64,000 nt of DNA from Neorhizobium lilium (GCF_004053875.1 NZ_SBIP01000003.1:186001-250000), one strand, 5' to 3'; shown: positions 1 through 9,838, counted from the first letter of the stretch. Numbers and translations are program-made. Notes: generated from the letters alone by a model not told the origin.

Positions 1-413
1 GGTCCAACTGAATCTCTCCCGCCACCGGTCGCCGGAGGGAGACCATGTTTCGCGAACCCGGATGGAGGAGCGCTTCACGTTGTCTCTCCTCCTGCGCCGG
101 CCCCGCCTCGCCAGAACGCCTCCTGGTGTATCCGATGCGGGACGAGGCAATTCTAGGCACGGAGTGGGAGATCGGGGATGACGGGAGCAGCATTTCGTGC
201 AAGCCATTGAATGCGCTGGAGGCGAGGCGGAGAGACATCCACTACGGCCCGGCCTATCTCATGTCGCGGCGCACCTCTCTATCGCGGTCCCGCCCATCCC
301 ATTTGGTCCGCTCCCTCCGCCATCCTGCTCCTGCCACCCTCATCTGACCTTTCGATTGTCATCCGACCTCTCCGTCAGCGTCCAACCTATCTGCCATCAT
401 CCGATCTCTCCGC

Positions 414-541
414 CGTCATCCTCGGGCTTGACCCGAGGATCTACACTCAGGACCGTCATACGGGAGGGATGTAGCGTGGCCTAGGAACGTTGGGCCAGAC
501 GAGCACACGCGTGGATCCTCGGGTCAAGCCCGAGGATGACG
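414..541. repeat. Inverted pair of palindromic repeats
   Basis: A 28-base arm at 414-441 recurs as its exact reverse complement at 514-541. Each arm contains an internal hairpin, CCTCGGG-N5-CCCGAGG. When translated, this core gives the spurious peptide VILGLDPRI, often seen in false ORFs of alphaproteobacterial genomes, so I take it as a dispersed REP-like element. The 72-base interior holds nothing recognisable. Two facing copies could fold into one long hairpin or act as a two-way terminator; that is inference. Confidence 0.75.
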
Positions 542-604
542 ACGGAGAGGGACGTCATTCGCTTGAAAAGAGGTCCCTCGCGCCGCCGACGCAGCGCTGC
601 TGGA

Positions 605-625
605 TTCCTGTGACAAGCACAGGAA
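605..625. repeat. Small palindromic repeat, TTCCTGTG/CACAGGAA
   Basis: Perfect 8-base arms with a 5-base loop (ACAAG). The surrounding string (GGATTCCTGTGAC and AAGCACAGGAATGA) resembles a dispersed rhizobial palindrome. It lies in non-coding DNA about 80 bases past the end of the leftward gene that stops at 704, so it could mark that transcript's 3' end. Confidence 0.5.
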
Positions 626-703
626 TGAGGGAGTGTGTGGAACCGGTGGTCAGCAAGACAGGTCGAGGATGCAGCAGACGCCGTAGCGCCTGCTGCAAGT
701 CGT

Positions 704-931
704 TCAGCCCTTGGGCGGGAAGGGATCGCTGCCATAGGAGTTACGTTCGCGGATCTGGCCGTTTTCTCCATGTATCAGCATTTCCGTTGCCTGGTTTTGG
801 GCGATGCCCCGCGCGACGCCGATGGCTTCGCGCTGTGTTTCGACCACCTTGGTGGCTCGCCCGGAGCCTGCGCCCTTGACGGCCCAGCCTTCGGAATGAG
901 GTACGACGTGTTGGTTACGCTTGTTTGTCAT
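704..931 (-). CDS. DUF2188-like small protein
   Basis: A 75-residue basic protein starting MTNKRNQHVVPHSEGWAV. The pattern of HVVPH.EGWAVKG followed by a helix with T.REAI..AR..A and a closing IRERNSYG.DP is that of DUF2188, a small domain of unknown function with a beta-hairpin and a helix. The ATG at 931 is chosen over the longer frame because AAAGGA stands nine bases upstream and the DUF2188 similarity begins here. The gene follows another short leftward gene (990-1187) by 58 bases and may share its transcript. The function is unknown. Confidence 0.75.
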   Translation of the reverse strand: MTNKRNQHVVPHSEGWAVKGAGSGRATKVVETQREAIGVARGIAQNQATEMLIHGENGQIRERNSYGSDPFPPKG

Positions 932-989
932 TTTCAAAATCCTTTCGGTGAAAAAGAAAAGCCGGCGCTGTCGCACCGGCTCCATTTCC

Positions 990-1187
990 TCAAGCAGCAC
1001 GCTTCTTGAGCGCCACTTCGCGGCTTCCAATGTGCTTTCGTTCCTTAAGAACTTCGTTCACGCGAGCCGGATTGACGTCGAAGCTTGCTGCAATCCGGTT
1101 CTGGAATTCGCCGTTCCAGTGGCGAAGCCAGATCTGGACGGCATCATCGAAGGTGAGCGTATAGCTCGGCATGTTGTCGTTGGTCAT
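990..1187 (-). CDS. Small helix-turn-helix-like protein
   Basis: A 65-residue protein. The middle (FDDAVQIWLRHWNGEFQ, then IAASFDVNPARVNEVLKERKHIGSRE) has the spacing of a helix-turn-helix: a first helix, a short turn at FDVN, and a recognition-like helix at PARVNEVLK, followed by a basic tail. A strong ribosome site, AAAGGAGG, lies six bases before the ATG. It could be a small DNA-binding regulator, but no target is evident. It is followed on the same strand by the DUF2188-like gene. Confidence 0.65.
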   Translation of the reverse strand: MTNDNMPSYTLTFDDAVQIWLRHWNGEFQNRIAASFDVNPARVNEVLKERKHIGSREVALKKRAA

Positions 1188-1602
1188 AGCGACCTCCTTT
1201 TACGACAGAATGCCCTCTTGAAACGGAGACCGGGAAATGCGATTCTGAATGTGTAACGTGCTTCAGATATCGGCATTCCCAGTTGCTCCGTCCAACGGAT
1301 ACGGGCTTGTCCGCTGACACCACGGGTCACATTTCAGGTCGGGTTGCACCCCTATCTGTTTTGTGACCCTTTTTGTTACTGCCAACTGCGACGGTGCTCG
1401 TTGGTGCGGCTGGCTATAGTTCTTCTCATCATTCAACCCTTCCCTTCCTGCGAAACCGATTCTTCGCTTGCACATGAAAGCCGCTTGCAGAGACGGAGTC
1501 AATACGTGCTTTACTCAGTGGCTTATTTTTTAGCTTTTGGCTTGCAATGGCTTATTATCCGAGTAATTGTAAATCCGAAACTGATATTAGGAGGTTTACA
1601 CA
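1188..1602. other. A+T-rich intergenic region with a direct repeat
   Basis: No gene is supported in these 415 bases. The region becomes rich in A+T towards 1600. TGGCTTATT occurs at 1519-1527 and again at 1548-1556 (29 bases apart, nearly three helical turns), which would suit a regulator site for the gene at 1603. No -10/-35 pair can be assigned with confidence. Confidence 0.5.
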
Positions 1603-2334
1603 ATGGCGAACGTACGCAGCCCCAACTACCCTAGCATGAGCCTTCCCGCGGCAATTGATAGGATTAGGCGAATTCATGCCGCAGAAGGCAAAAATGCTAT
1701 TGCCCGTGAAAGCATTGTTCAACTCATAGGTTTCAACGGACTTCATGGCGCGTCGGCCAAGGCATTGTCAGCCATCGGAAAGTACGGCCTTCTTGAAAGT
1801 CTTGGTGATGGAGAGGCGCGCGTCAGTGAACTGGCGTTGCAAATTATAGCTCCAGAATCGGACGAAGAGAAAGAGCAGGCTCTGAATGAGGCTGCTTTCA
1901 AGCCGGCCCTTTTTGCCGAAATAAAAGACAAATGGCCGAACAATTATCCAAGCGACGAGAATCTGCGCTCTTACTTAATCCGTCGGGGGTTTTCATCGGC
2001 CGCCTTGGACCAAGTGATCGCCTGTTTTCGCGATACTGTGGGCGTTTTGCGGAAATCTACGTCGGAACAACGTTCGTTAGTTCAGGCGGTTAGTGAAAAT
2101 AGCAACGCAATATCGATGCCTAAACTAGAGCGCAAAGACCCCCCCACACAGGGAGGGTACGATATTGGATTTGTTGGTGCCGCCATCAACATTTCTGGTC
2201 AGATATGCTCGCAAACCGAGGCGAAAAAAGTAATAGCGGCACTAACTGCCCTTTCTTCTCTTCTGCCTACTTCAAAAACCGTCGAATTCGATTCGCCTAC
2301 TGATCGTGACGAATATGACGACCTTTTAACTTAG
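1603..2334 (+). CDS. A+T-rich orphan protein, possible winged helix
   Basis: A 243-residue soluble protein that I do not recognise. The start is firm: AGGAGG lies seven bases before the ATG. Residues 12-65 have helix-rich, winged-helix-like spacing (an AAIDRIRRIH helix, a SIVQLIGF helix, an AKALSAIGKYGLLE recognition-like helix, then an EARVSELALQI wing), and residues 80-135 form a second helical block. The C-terminus is acidic (DSPTDRDEYDDLL). Base and codon use (many A/T third positions, a run of seven C at codons near 2141) differ from every neighbour, which suggests recent acquisition beside lepA. A DNA-binding regulator is plausible but not shown. Confidence 0.7.
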   Translation: MANVRSPNYPSMSLPAAIDRIRRIHAAEGKNAIARESIVQLIGFNGLHGASAKALSAIGKYGLLESLGDGEARVSELALQIIAPESDEEKEQALNEAAFKPALFAEIKDKWPNNYPSDENLRSYLIRRGFSSAALDQVIACFRDTVGVLRKSTSEQRSLVQAVSENSNAISMPKLERKDPPTQGGYDIGFVGAAINISGQICSQTEAKKVIAALTALSSLLPTSKTVEFDSPTDRDEYDDLLT

Positions 2335-2335
2335 A

Positions 2336-2360
2336 AAAAATACTTTACAGTCAGCTGTAA
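2336..2360 (-). terminator. Weak lepA terminator
   Basis: Read leftwards, TTACAG-CTGA-CTGTAA is followed by AGTATTTTTTC. The stem is only six pairs, but the U-run and its position just past the lepA stop suit intrinsic termination. Confidence 0.4.
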
Positions 2361-2382
2361 TAGCTGTGATTAAGACAGCCCC

Positions 2383-4206
<1,824 letters not shown>

Positions 4207-4278
4207 GGCTCGCGCATATAGCAGCGCCGATCCTTGCCGCAAAGGGGAAAGATAACCATTCGTTGAGGATGAAAACCC

Positions 4279-5526
4279 TTATTTGCCCGGCTCCGGCTCG
4301 GTCAGCGCGCTGGCGTTCGGCAACTGCGCGCTGCGAACGCCGAAACTTTCCCGGTCCGCCTCCGGTGCCGGACCGCGCTCCTTCAGCCGGCGAACCACGA
4401 AGATGGCATAGGCGACCGCCACGAGCATGGCCGCCACGATGAAGGTGCGGTCGCCAAGACCGGGCGTCAGCATGGTGACGGCCAGCGGTACTATGGTGGC
4501 GGCCGTCGACCAGGCGACTAGCAGCGTGGAGGACAGAGGCACGAAATCACCCGGATCGGCGCGGTCGTTCGCATGGGCGTTGGCGATGGAATAGACTGTT
4601 TCCACCGAGCCGCCGAACACCATGAAGACGAACATCAGCAGGTAGATATGCGAGAAGCTGGAAAAGAGGGCCGCAAACCCCGCCGCCACGATGATCGCGC
4701 AGGCAATCAACAGCACATAGCGACGGTCCATACGGTCCGACAGCATGCCGAGCGGATATTGCACGAACAGCAGGCCCGTCTGCATCACGAACATCAGCAG
4801 TGCGATTTCCGTCTGCGGCACCTGGTTGGTGGCAGCATAGATTGGCACGAAGCCCTGCACCACCATGGAGAGGCCGCCCGAGGCCAGAACCCCGATCAGC
4901 CCGACCGGCGAAACGCGCCAGGCCATCTTGATATCCACATTGACGCGCGCCGGCGCCGGCGGGTTGGGCAGTCGGGTCAGCCCGATCGGCAGGATGGCGA
5001 GCGAGGTGAACAACACCACCGCCAGCGGCGCGAGATTGCCGTCGGTCGGGATCTGCCCGAAGATCCAGGCGCCGCAGCCGAGACCCAGGACATAGGTCAT
5101 GTAGAAGAACGACATGGCCCGCCCGCGCCATTCATTGGAGGCGGCGTGGTTGAGCCAGCTCTGGGCGATGATGAAGTTGACATTGGCGGCCGCCCCATAG
5201 AGCCCGCGCGCCAGGATCCACCACAGCGGCGGCAGGTCGGATGCGATCACGACGGCGGCAATGATGACCATGGCCATGGAGCAGGAAAACAGCCGTGCAT
5301 GGCCGACGCGCCGGATCAGCGGACCGCCGACCACGCAGCCGACCAGTCCGCCGAAGGCGACCGCCGTCACCGCTCCCCCCGCAGCCCAGGAAGGCGCGCC
5401 GGAATGGGTCAGCATGAACGGTACATAGGCGAACATGATGCCGCTGCCGATGGCCGCAATCGTCATCGAGATGACGATGCTGGCGATCGAGAAGGGCGAG
5501 GCGGTGTGCATGTCGTGCCCGTTCAT
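4279..5526 (-). CDS. Major facilitator superfamily transporter
   Basis: A 415-residue integral membrane protein with about twelve hydrophobic segments and the MFS motif A region (GCVVGGPLIRRVGHARLF) after helix 2. The overall pattern resembles the YcaD/sugar-efflux type of MFS. The start MNGHDMHTASPF is chosen because GGAG lies nine bases before it; a longer frame adds 20 residues without a ribosome site. It is divergent from an XRE-cupin regulator at 5697, about 170 bases away, which makes this transporter a likely target of that regulator. The substrate is unknown. Confidence 0.85.
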   Translation of the reverse strand: MNGHDMHTASPFSIASIVISMTIAAIGSGIMFAYVPFMLTHSGAPSWAAGGAVTAVAFGGLVGCVVGGPLIRRVGHARLFSCSMAMVIIAAVVIASDLPPLWWILARGLYGAAANVNFIIAQSWLNHAASNEWRGRAMSFFYMTYVLGLGCGAWIFGQIPTDGNLAPLAVVLFTSLAILPIGLTRLPNPPAPARVNVDIKMAWRVSPVGLIGVLASGGLSMVVQGFVPIYAATNQVPQTEIALLMFVMQTGLLFVQYPLGMLSDRMDRRYVLLIACAIIVAAGFAALFSSFSHIYLLMFVFMVFGGSVETVYSIANAHANDRADPGDFVPLSSTLLVAWSTAATIVPLAVTMLTPGLGDRTFIVAAMLVAVAYAIFVVRRLKERGPAPEADRESFGVRSAQLPNASALTEPEPGK

Positions 5527-5661
5527 GGCGGTGCTCCGGCAGGAGGGTGTCGGAGCGCAGCCCGACAGGCAGGGATGGGCTCTCATAGCGGATTGGAACC
5601 GGATGATGCTATCGCGGAAACGCCACGGCTTGTAAAAATCCGCGGTCCCATCAAGTGCCGC

Positions 5662-5689
5662 TTGATTCCACGATAAAAGAATATATATC
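5662..5689 (+). promoter_or_regulatory. Possible promoter for a leaderless regulator mRNA
   Basis: TTGATT at 5662-5667 and TATATC at 5684-5689 are spaced 16 bases apart. This would place the start of transcription close to the ATG at 5697, which has no ribosome binding site. The inference that the message is leaderless rests on this geometry alone. Confidence 0.35.
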
Positions 5690-5696
5690 TCATATA

Positions 5697-6275
5697 ATGG
5701 AAGACGAGCCTGACGATATAGACACGGCCATAGGTGCGCGGCTGAAGACGTTGCGCATGAGCCAAGGCCTGACGCTGGAGGAACTGGCGGAGCGCTCGGG
5801 TGTCAGCCGTGCCATGATCTCCCGCATAGAGCGCGCTGAGGCAAGCCCGACGGCCGCACTTCTGGCAAGACTGTCCGAAGCTTTGGGACTGTCGCTTTCC
5901 GCCTTTTTTGCCGACGATATCAGGGCCGACGCCTCGCCGCTCAGCCGCCGCGCAAACCAGAAACTGTGGCGGGACCCGCAGACCGGCTACCTGCGTCGCT
6001 CGGTTTCACCGCCAGGAATGCCGAGCCGGGTGGATATCGTCGAGGTGGAGTTTCCGGCGCATGCGCGGGTCAGCTTCCCGCCGCGTGAGGAAAGCCGGTC
6101 GATGACCCAGCATGTCTGGCTGTTTGAAGGAACGCTGGAGTTGATCATCGGAGAGACAGTCCACCTGCTGCATCCCGGCGACTGCCTGTTCATGGATATC
6201 GGCGACGCCTTCGACTTCCACAACCCATCCGACAAGCCGGCGCGGTATGCGGTCGTTCTCGACCGCGGCCGGTAG
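5697..6275 (+). CDS. XRE-family regulator with C-terminal cupin
   Basis: A 192-residue transcription factor. Residues 7-66 form a lambda-repressor-like helix-turn-helix (IGARLKTLRMSQGLTLEELAERS-type spacing, VSRAMISRIERAEASPT, then LARLSEALGLSLSAFF). Residues 105-190 form a cupin sensor barrel (EVEFPAHARVSF, QHVWLFEGTLEL, LHPGDCLFM, DFHNPSD.PARYAVVL). This architecture is common in sensors of small metabolites. The ATG at 5697 is chosen; a GTG 42 bases upstream is the alternative, and neither has a clear ribosome site. The GNAT gene follows after 31 bases, and the MFS gene is divergent, so the three probably form one regulated unit. Confidence 0.88.
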   Translation: MEDEPDDIDTAIGARLKTLRMSQGLTLEELAERSGVSRAMISRIERAEASPTAALLARLSEALGLSLSAFFADDIRADASPLSRRANQKLWRDPQTGYLRRSVSPPGMPSRVDIVEVEFPAHARVSFPPREESRSMTQHVWLFEGTLELIIGETVHLLHPGDCLFMDIGDAFDFHNPSDKPARYAVVLDRGR

Positions 6276-6306
6276 TCATCGACCAGTCATCATCGAAGAG
6301 AGAGCC

Positions 6307-6828
6307 ATGACCGCAACCATCCGCATCATCACCGCCGACCAGGCTCGCGCCTCCATCGCCGATCTCTGCGAGATCCTGTCCGACTGCATCAATGGCGGCG
6401 CATCGCTCGGCTTCATGCTGCCGTTTACGCCGCAAGATGCGGTGGCATACTGGCAGGATATCGCCGATCAGGTGGAACGGGGCGGCATTATTCTGGCGGT
6501 TGCCGACGTGGAGGGCAGACCGGTGGGCACGGTGCAGGTGGGGTTGGCCTCCAAGCCGAACCAGCCGCATCGCGGCGACCTGATGAAGCTTCTGGTGCAT
6601 CGCTCGGCCCGTGGGCTCGGCCTGTCGCGCAGGCTGATGGATGCGGTAGAGGCGGAGGCCGCACGCCGTGGCCGCACGCTTCTCGTACTGGACACGGCCA
6701 CCGGCAGCGAGGCGGAGCGGATCTATCCGCGCTTCGGCTGGGAGCGTGTCGGCGTCATCCCGGATTACGCCCTGTGGCCGCAGGGCGGTTTCTGCGGCAC
6801 GACGCTGTTTTACAAGCGGATCGGCTGA
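6307..6828 (+). CDS. GNAT-family N-acetyltransferase
   Basis: A 173-residue acetyl-CoA-dependent transferase. The core is visible: a beta-strand pair (GIILAVADVEGRPVGTVQV), the acetyl-CoA pyrophosphate loop in LLVHRSARGLGLSRRLMDA (R-x-x-G-x-G/A type), then TLLVLDTATGSEAERIYPRFGWERVG, the typical motif B. The start MTATIRIITADQA is preferred because a purine-rich AAGAGAGAG precedes it. The acceptor is unknown. Pairing with an XRE-cupin regulator suggests inactivation of a toxic amine or antibiotic sensed by the regulator. Its 3' end overlaps the convergent HAD gene by 19 bases. Confidence 0.88.
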   Translation: MTATIRIITADQARASIADLCEILSDCINGGASLGFMLPFTPQDAVAYWQDIADQVERGGIILAVADVEGRPVGTVQVGLASKPNQPHRGDLMKLLVHRSARGLGLSRRLMDAVEAEAARRGRTLLVLDTATGSEAERIYPRFGWERVGVIPDYALWPQGGFCGTTLFYKRIG

Positions 6829-7445
6829 CGGCTCGGGTGCGGCGTGGTCAGCGAGGTCAACGCTGTTTCAAGTTCCATATCTGCCATCCACTGAACGGCA
6901 TTCCAGCCGAACTCCCGTGCGGCCTCGACATTTTCCAACATATCATCAAGGAAGGCAATCTCACTTGGAGATACGCCTGCACTGTCGGTCGCCAGCCGAT
7001 AAAAGTCGTGCGTCGGCTTTCTATGACCAAGATCGGCTGAATAAAATATGCCGTCGAAATGCCGGCCAAGGCCCATCTCGTTCATCAGATAGGCGGCGCG
7101 GCGATGCTCCTGATTAGTGGCGAGATAGAGCCTCACGTCATCCTGTCTCAGTGCGCCAAGCCGGTCGAGCAGCCGCTGGTCCAATAGGGAGTCGTTCTCG
7201 AACCAGTATTTTAGCAACGTTTCAGTTTCGAGATGAGGGGCAATCCGCTTCAGGACTTCACTCAATCGAGGCTCGATGGGCTCGCGGCCGGTCACGATTC
7301 CAACCCAGTAAGGGTTAAAAAACTCGTTCTGGAAAGTATCCAGCGGCAGTCCATGATCGCGTTCGAGATAGGTGAACAGCGATAATCCATCGGAAGGCCG
7401 ACCATGGACCAGCACTCCGTCGACGTCGACCATCAACACTTTCAT
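6810..7445 (-). CDS. HAD-superfamily hydrolase
   Basis: A 211-residue haloacid-dehalogenase-like phosphohydrolase. Motif I is VDVDGVLV (nucleophile and general-acid Asp), motif II lies in YLATNQEH, the motif III Lys is in HRKPTHDFY, and motif IV is FLDDMLENVEAA. The helical cap between motifs I and II (about residues 15-95) marks subfamily IA. It reads like YihX/epoxide-hydrolase-type HAD proteins, probably acting on a small phosphoester. It converges with, and overlaps, the GNAT gene. The substrate is unknown. Confidence 0.85.
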   Translation of the reverse strand: MKVLMVDVDGVLVHGRPSDGLSLFTYLERDHGLPLDTFQNEFFNPYWVGIVTGREPIEPRLSEVLKRIAPHLETETLLKYWFENDSLLDQRLLDRLGALRQDDVRLYLATNQEHRRAAYLMNEMGLGRHFDGIFYSADLGHRKPTHDFYRLATDSAGVSPSEIAFLDDMLENVEAAREFGWNAVQWMADMELETALTSLTTPHPSRQPIRL

Positions 7446-7471
7446 GATGAATATCCTGATCTGAAAGACTG

Positions 7472-7509
7472 GCAGCCTGATCGGAAGGCAGGCTGCTTGT
7501 CTTTTTTTG
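7472..7509. terminator. Hairpin with A- and T-tracts (bidirectional type)
   Basis: GCAGCCTG at 7472-7479 pairs with CAGGCTGC at 7489-7496. The rightward side is followed by TTGTCTTTTTTTG. It lies directly after the stop of the leftward MFS gene (7510), where the same T-tract reads as an A-tract before the stem. It probably ends that transcript before the HAD gene. Confidence 0.6.
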
Positions 7510-8709
7510 TTACCGCTTCTCGGTCACGAAATAAACGAGCGCGATGACCGGAAGCATCAGGCCGAAGGATGACGCAAATAGCCATCCGCCCTGTGCGAAG
7601 GCCCAGGCGCCCACGGCCGATCCCACCGCTCCGCCAACGAAGAAGGTCGCCATGAACAGCCCGTTCAGCCGCGAACGCAGATCGGCGCCGAGGCCGTAGA
7701 TCGCCCGCTGGCCGATCACCAGGGTCATGGTGACGCCGAAGTCGAGCAGGATCGCCGCCGCCGTCATCAGCCCGAGCGCAAGGGTGGATCCTTCCGGCGC
7801 GAGATGGGTGATGAGATAGGCGGCAGCCACGGCGAGGATGCCGAACAGTGTCGCCGGCCGGCTGAGGTCGCGGTCGGCGAGCCGTCCGGCAACCGGCGAA
7901 GCGATCGCGCCGGCAACGCCGGCCAGCGCGAAGAGGGCGATGCCTGCCTGGGTGAGCTGGAAGGCCGGGCCGGCAAGAACCAGAGGCGTGACTGTCCAGA
8001 ACAGGCTGAAGCTTGCGAATTGGAAGGCCTGGTAGAAGGCGCGGCGGCGCAGCACAGGTTGCGTGGCGTAAAGCCGGCCCATGGAGGCGAGCAGGGCGCC
8101 ATAGGAAAGCCTCGTCTGCGGCATGCGCTTCGGCAGGCGGTAGGCAAGCGTGATCCCGACAAGCACCATGACGCCGGCCGACAGGAAGAAGACGAGGTGC
8201 CAGGAAGAGAAGCGGGCGATGAAGCTGGCGATCGGGCGGGCCATCATGATGCCGATCATCAGGCCGCTCATGACATTACCGACCACCCGTCCGCGCATGG
8301 CATCGGGCGCAAGGCTTGCCGCTAACGGCACGATCATCTGCACGGCGGTCGAGGCAAGCCCGATCGCAAGAGAGGCGATGAGGAAGGGTGTAGGCGTCGT
8401 GGACAGGGCGGCAGCCAAAAGTGAGACAGTTGCAGCCGCGATCATGATGACGATCAGGCGGCGGTTTTCCATAAGGTCGCCGAGCGGAACGATCAGCAGC
8501 AGGCCGAGCCCATAGCCGATCTGGGTGAGTGTGACGATGAGCCCTGTGGCACTGGCAGGCAGGCCGATGGCCGCTGCGATCGGTCCTGCCAGCGGCTGTG
8601 CGTAATAGAGATTGGCGACGATCAGGCCGCAGGCGGCCGCCATCAGGAAGGTCATGCCGGTCGACATGGTCGAGGCCATGGGATCCGCCGTTGCGGTGGT
8701 TTCTGTCAT
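7510..8709 (-). CDS. MFS efflux transporter with TetR partner
   Basis: A 399-residue protein with about twelve membrane segments. The N-terminal half has the motif LTQIGYGLGLLLIVPLGDLMENRR (MFS motif A) and IVANLYYAQPL near the first helix, typical of the YnfM/arabinose-efflux-like group of drug exporters. A strong AAGGAG stands seven bases before the ATG. It lies 31 bases downstream of a TetR gene on the same strand, so the two are probably cotranscribed. By analogy with other tetR-MFS pairs, the regulator would derepress the pump when the pump's substrate binds. The substrate is not predictable. Confidence 0.88.
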   Translation of the reverse strand: MTETTATADPMASTMSTGMTFLMAAACGLIVANLYYAQPLAGPIAAAIGLPASATGLIVTLTQIGYGLGLLLIVPLGDLMENRRLIVIMIAAATVSLLAAALSTTPTPFLIASLAIGLASTAVQMIVPLAASLAPDAMRGRVVGNVMSGLMIGIMMARPIASFIARFSSWHLVFFLSAGVMVLVGITLAYRLPKRMPQTRLSYGALLASMGRLYATQPVLRRRAFYQAFQFASFSLFWTVTPLVLAGPAFQLTQAGIALFALAGVAGAIASPVAGRLADRDLSRPATLFGILAVAAAYLITHLAPEGSTLALGLMTAAAILLDFGVTMTLVIGQRAIYGLGADLRSRLNGLFMATFFVGGAVGSAVGAWAFAQGGWLFASSFGLMLPVIALVYFVTEKR

Positions 8710-8740
8710 GCTGAGCTCCTTGGGAGGAAGGGAGAAATGA

Positions 8741-9364
8741 TTATCGGTCGAGAAGCTTCATCGCGGTCTCGACCACGCAATAGGCCTGTTCGGGCTCCGG
8801 CTGGGTCTTGCCGAGCACACGCAGCCCATAGATCAGCGAGAGCAGCAGGCGGGCGGTGGACTGCGCATTCACGGAAGGCGGAATGGAGCCGTCCGCCTGT
8901 CCTTCCCGGATGAGCGCGCGCAGAAGCTCTTCCGTAAGGCTCATCGAGAGGTGGACCCGCTCGGCGGCTTCCGCGTCATAGGCGCCGAGCTCGACGGCGG
9001 TGCCGATGACGAGGCAACCACGCTGCCCCATATCGCCGAGCGATGCTTCGGCATAGACGCCCAGCATGCGCAAAACCTTGTCGCGGCCGTCGGCGCCTTT
9101 CTGCAATTCCCTGTCGAGAACGGCGTTGCGCACCTGTTTGTAGCGGTCGAAGGCCGCAAGAAAGATCGCCTTCTTGTCCTTGAAGGCCTTGTAGAGGCTG
9201 CCTGCGGCAAGCCCCATCGCATCCTTCAGTTCGGAAATGGAGGCGGCGTGATAGCCGCGCTCGCAAAACACCACGATTGCCTTGTCCAGAGCATCGTCGA
9301 TCTCGAACTCGCGGGGACGTCCGGGCGCGCGGACGGCGTGGCGAAGTGAACTGCTGTTATCCAT
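8741..9364 (-). CDS. TetR-family repressor
   Basis: A 207-residue regulator. An N-terminal extension ends in GRPREFEIDDALDKAI, followed by the TetR helix-turn-helix (FCERGYHAASISELKDAMGLAAGSLYKAFKDKKAIF, about residues 30-65). A helical ligand-binding domain follows (QRGCLVIGTAVELGAYD, common in NemR/AcuR-like members, where a Cys can be reactive). Cys116 or so in RGCLV is worth noting as a possible sensor of electrophiles. A dyad just upstream (9375-9395) is the likely autoregulatory operator. The gene heads a two-gene unit with the MFS pump. Confidence 0.88.
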   Translation of the reverse strand: MDNSSSLRHAVRAPGRPREFEIDDALDKAIVVFCERGYHAASISELKDAMGLAAGSLYKAFKDKKAIFLAAFDRYKQVRNAVLDRELQKGADGRDKVLRMLGVYAEASLGDMGQRGCLVIGTAVELGAYDAEAAERVHLSMSLTEELLRALIREGQADGSIPPSVNAQSTARLLLSLIYGLRVLGKTQPEPEQAYCVVETAMKLLDR

Positions 9365-9374
9365 GGAGACTCAA

Positions 9375-9395
9375 TTCGGAAATGATCGTTCCCAA
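9375..9395. promoter_or_regulatory. Putative TetR operator
   Basis: Imperfect 21-base dyad with arms TT-x-GGAA and TTCC-x-AA around ATGATCG, ten bases before the tetR start codon. Its position and size suit autorepression by the TetR protein. No second copy is seen at the MFS gene, consistent with a single shared promoter. Confidence 0.5.
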
Positions 9396-9513
9396 ATAAG
9401 CGCGAATTTTGCCGCCGTCAAGGCGCATGTCTACGATGTGTCCTTCAAATCCGAGGAACCTATCGAGAGTGTGAAGGTTAGCTCAGCAGTTACCCCAGCA
9501 GATGGAGACCATG

Positions 9514-9687
9514 ATGAGCAAGAGCGACGTCCAGGAAACCCAGAAGAAGGCCGAGCAGCAGGTTGAACGAACCAATGCCGGCGGTCATCTCGGCGGCATG
9601 AAATTCGGCCAGCAGCCGGATGCGAAAACGGCAACGACCCGGGAAGAGGGTGGCCGCAAGGCGCGGCCGAACGACGGCCGCAACTAA
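9514..9687 (+). CDS. Small hydrophilic protein, unknown
   Basis: A 57-residue, strongly charged and probably disordered protein (SKSDVQETQKKAEQQVERTN, then GGHLGGMKFGQQPDAKT, then a basic EEGGRKARPNDGRN end). Two ATG codons are adjacent; the second has better spacing (six bases) from GGAG at 9504. There is no signal or membrane segment. I do not recognise it. Genes around it (rpsU, csp) suggest a stress-related small protein, but that is only context. Confidence 0.5.
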   Translation: MSKSDVQETQKKAEQQVERTNAGGHLGGMKFGQQPDAKTATTREEGGRKARPNDGRN

Positions 9688-9740
9688 CGCATGTCACTAT
9701 CCTTGAGATAACTTTCTGCGCTCTAAGTCTTTGTTTTATC

Positions 9741-9781
9741 GCATGCCGCGCAAAACCGATACACACTTTTGCGCAAGATGC
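9741..9781. repeat. Palindromic repeat element with GCGCAAAA arms
   Basis: GCAT-ccg spaced outer arms (9741-9744 and 9778-9781) enclose perfect inner arms GCGCAAAA (9748-9755) and TTTTGCGC (9767-9774). The design and sequence resemble an intergenic palindrome that I recall as widespread in rhizobial chromosomes; a genome-wide copy count would settle this. Confidence 0.55.
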
Positions 9782-9810
9782 TGTAAGCGACCTCAATCCA
9801 GAATGTCTTC

Positions 9811-9838
9811 AAGCCCTGTCTCGTGCAAGGCTTTTTTT
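9811..9838 (+). terminator. Weak rightward intrinsic terminator
   Basis: AAGCC at 9811 pairs with GGCTT at 9829, followed at once by a seven-T run to 9838. The stem is short. It could end the transcript of the small gene at 9514 or of an unseen small RNA. Confidence 0.4.

Larger units (their letters stand above)
1..703. other. Gene-poor repeat-bearing stretch
   Basis: No convincing gene is seen. Open frames here are short, overlap on several strands and lack ribosome binding sites. The stretch holds a degenerate direct repeat (TCATCCGACCTCTCC near 359 and TCATCCGATCTCTCC near 398) and two classes of palindromic repeat listed separately. Confidence 0.6.

Noticed and set aside
481..771. Leftward open frame containing VILGLDPRI
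   Set aside because: The peptide is the translation of a palindromic repeat; there is no ribosome site and the frame spans two repeat classes.
4573..5676. 367-residue rightward frame opposite the MFS gene
   Set aside because: Low-complexity, charged composition without hydrophobic cores; it mirrors the transporter's codons.
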